Assembly: GCA_030605285.1 (NCBI GenBank)
Contig: JAUWIQ010000073.1
Span: forward strand, 1-8,067
Length of the DNA stretch: 8,067 nt
Reading direction: 5' to 3'
Source of the DNA: Planctomycetota bacterium
GTDB lineage: Bacteria > Planctomycetota > Planctomycetia > Pirellulales > UBA7805
Shown: piece by piece, positions 7,424 to 8,067 of the stretch
Layout of the letters: each line of letters opens with the position of its first letter
Position numbering within the stretch: the stretch's first letter is position 1
Made by a program: the position numbers and the translations under genes
The notes under the pieces: model-generated
Told to the model about the DNA's origin: nothing
What the model saw: only the letters and a program-made list of their open reading frames with translations
The model's database searches: none

Positions 7424-7445
7424 TCTATTTTCTTTGTGAAATAGA
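7424..7445 (+). other. Weak AT-rich inverted repeat between the DUF1501 and cupin genes
   Basis: TCTATTT (7424-7430) and AAATAGA (7439-7445) are perfect reverse complements around an 8-nt loop. The stem is only 7 bp with a single G-C pair, and no T-tract follows, so it is a poor candidate for an intrinsic terminator. It sits 6 bp after the DUF1501 stop and 15 bp before the cupin ATG. It could influence cupin translation or mean nothing. Confidence 0.25.
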
Positions 7446-7459
7446 TTGAATCCTCGTTG

Positions 7460-7795
7460 ATGAAAAATTTACTGACCCCCTTGGAAAGAACCACCTCTGC
7501 AGAGCGTATCGAGTCGCTGCTGCGGGGATCTGAATTTGAACTCCAGAGGATCGTCTCGACGGGACAGACGACGCCCGCCTGCGAGTGGTATGATCAGGAG
7601 ACCGAGGAGTGGGTAGTCTTGCTCCAAGGTGCGGCAACCATCCGTTTCGAGGAACATGCGGCCCCTCGAGCACTGAAGCCTGGAGACTTTTTCAACATTC
7701 CAGCACACAGCCGCCATCGCCTGGAGTGGACCGATCCGGAGCAGGAAACCATCTGGCTGACCCTGCACTATCGTCCCTCTGAGCCGTCCCCGTGA
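7460..7795 (+). CDS. Small single-domain cupin protein
   Basis: 111 residues from ATG 7460 to TGA 7793-7795. A TTG immediately upstream (7457) is a less likely start, and no good Shine-Dalgarno is visible before either. There is no signal peptide or membrane segment, so it should be cytoplasmic. The body reads as one cupin_2 beta-barrel: cupin motif 1 is around EWYDQETEEWVVLLQG (about 42-57) and motif 2 is LKPGDFFNIPAHSRHRLEW (about 75-93). The usual HxH pair of motif 1 is replaced by a WYDQ stretch, while motif 2 keeps histidines (PAHSRHR). This matches a family of stand-alone cupins with WYDQ..EW and PAH.RHR.EWT whose function is not established to my knowledge. It may be a small-molecule sensor or isomerase-type barrel. 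It follows the DUF1501 gene by 41 bp without a clear terminator, so co-transcription is possible. Confidence 0.85.
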   Translation: MKNLLTPLERTTSAERIESLLRGSEFELQRIVSTGQTTPACEWYDQETEEWVVLLQGAATIRFEEHAAPRALKPGDFFNIPAHSRHRLEWTDPEQETIWLTLHYRPSEPSP

Positions 7796-7890
7796 GCAAG
7801 CAGGGAAATCGGGTGCAGACGATCGCCACACTGAATACAATGGTTTTGGTGTGCAATGAATCCGAATCGGCAGCCCTCCAGGCAACTTTT

Positions 7891-7919
7891 GGGACAGAGA
7901 CCCTTTCTCACGGTATAAT
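7891..7919 (+). promoter_or_regulatory. Sigma70-type promoter for the right-edge gene
   Basis: A perfect -10 TATAAT (7914-7919) is preceded by GGGACA (7891-7896), four of six matches to TTGACA, with a 17-bp spacer. Predicted transcription would start around 7926, leaving a leader of roughly 70 nt before the ATG at 7994. The rest of the 198-bp gap (7796-7993) shows no clear intrinsic terminator; the small inverted repeats there (CACAC/GTGTG and CTCAC/GTGAG) have only 5-bp stems. The promoter suggests that the cluster's transcription unit ends before this point and a new one begins. Confidence 0.6.
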
Positions 7920-7993
7920 GTTGCCCCTACGGTGAGCCATTGCCGCTTACTATATTGAGAGAAGACCTCAAAAACCAACTAAGTAACAATCCC

Positions 7994-8067
7994 ATGCCGG
8001 TCAACCCAAGCAATCAACCCCCGCCAGAGAGGCCCGAATTTATGATTCGCTTGGGGCTTGCGCCACC
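7994..8067 (+). CDS. Start of a gene running off the right edge, possibly a J-domain protein (3' partial)
   Basis: ATG 7994 opens a frame that stays open to the window end, giving 24 full codons: a proline/asparagine-rich lead (MPVNPSNQPPPERPEF) followed by MIRLGLAP. The phrase LGLAPP after a short polar lead resembles the start of planctomycete DnaJ-domain proteins, where a YT.EDV..AY helix and an HPD motif would follow. That part is outside the window, so the family call is tentative. No strong Shine-Dalgarno precedes the ATG. In-frame TTG codons at 7940 and 7955 are alternative starts. The promoter at 7891-7919 supports a real gene here. Confidence 0.5.
   Translation, partial: MPVNPSNQPPPERPEFMIRLGLAP

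Noticed and set aside
7828..7860. CACAC/GTGTG inverted repeat after the cupin gene as a terminator
   Set aside because: Five-base stem, long loop and no downstream T-run; too weak to call.
7792..7935. 47-codon GTG-initiated frame overlapping the cupin stop (GTGA)
   Set aside because: The overlap suggests coupling, but the peptide has no recognisable features, the start lacks a ribosome site, and its 3' end runs through the strong promoter at 7891-7919.
1..8067. CRISPR, mobile element, toxin-antitoxin or phage-defence content
   Set aside because: No direct-repeat array, transposase, recombinase, terminal inverted repeats or small paired toxin/antitoxin genes were seen on either strand.

Overview
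This window looks like chromosomal DNA from a planctomycete, probably a member of the Pirellulales, judging from the protein families and the moderately GC-rich composition. Three of its large genes belong to secreted families that are strongly expanded in Planctomycetes and related PVC bacteria: a beta-propeller 'membrane-bound dehydrogenase' with HEAT repeats and a heme c domain, a PSCyt1/DUF1549/DUF1553 cytochrome, and a Tat-exported DUF1501 protein. No rRNA, tRNA, CRISPR array, transposase, integrase or phage gene was seen.

Layout, all on the + strand. Positions 1-3341 hold the 3' part of the propeller/HEAT/heme gene. Its true start lies left of the window, because the reading frame stays open to base 3 and encodes a signal peptide. 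A 116-bp gap with an AT-rich, -10-like patch follows. Positions 3458-5953 encode the PSCyt1-DUF1549-DUF1553 protein from a GTG start. Seven bases later, 5961-7418 encodes the DUF1501 protein; its Shine-Dalgarno sequence lies inside the end of the preceding gene. After 41 bp, 7460-7795 encodes a small cytoplasmic cupin. The next 198 bp are non-coding and contain a good sigma70-type promoter (-10 TATAAT at 7914-7919). That promoter probably drives a gene beginning at 7994 that runs off the right edge; its first residues resemble the start of a planctomycete J-domain protein.

Working model (inference): the first three genes form one export-directed unit. A PQQ-type sugar-dehydrogenase-like propeller is fused to a c-type heme domain, the second protein has two CxxCH motifs, and the third has the alkaline-phosphatase/sulfatase-like fold assigned to DUF1501. 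Together they would suit oxidative and hydrolytic attack on a complex, perhaps sulfated, extracellular glycan, with electrons passing between the heme modules. The parts are known families, but their biochemical function is largely uncharacterised, so substrate and reaction are unproven. The cupin may simply be a neighbour.
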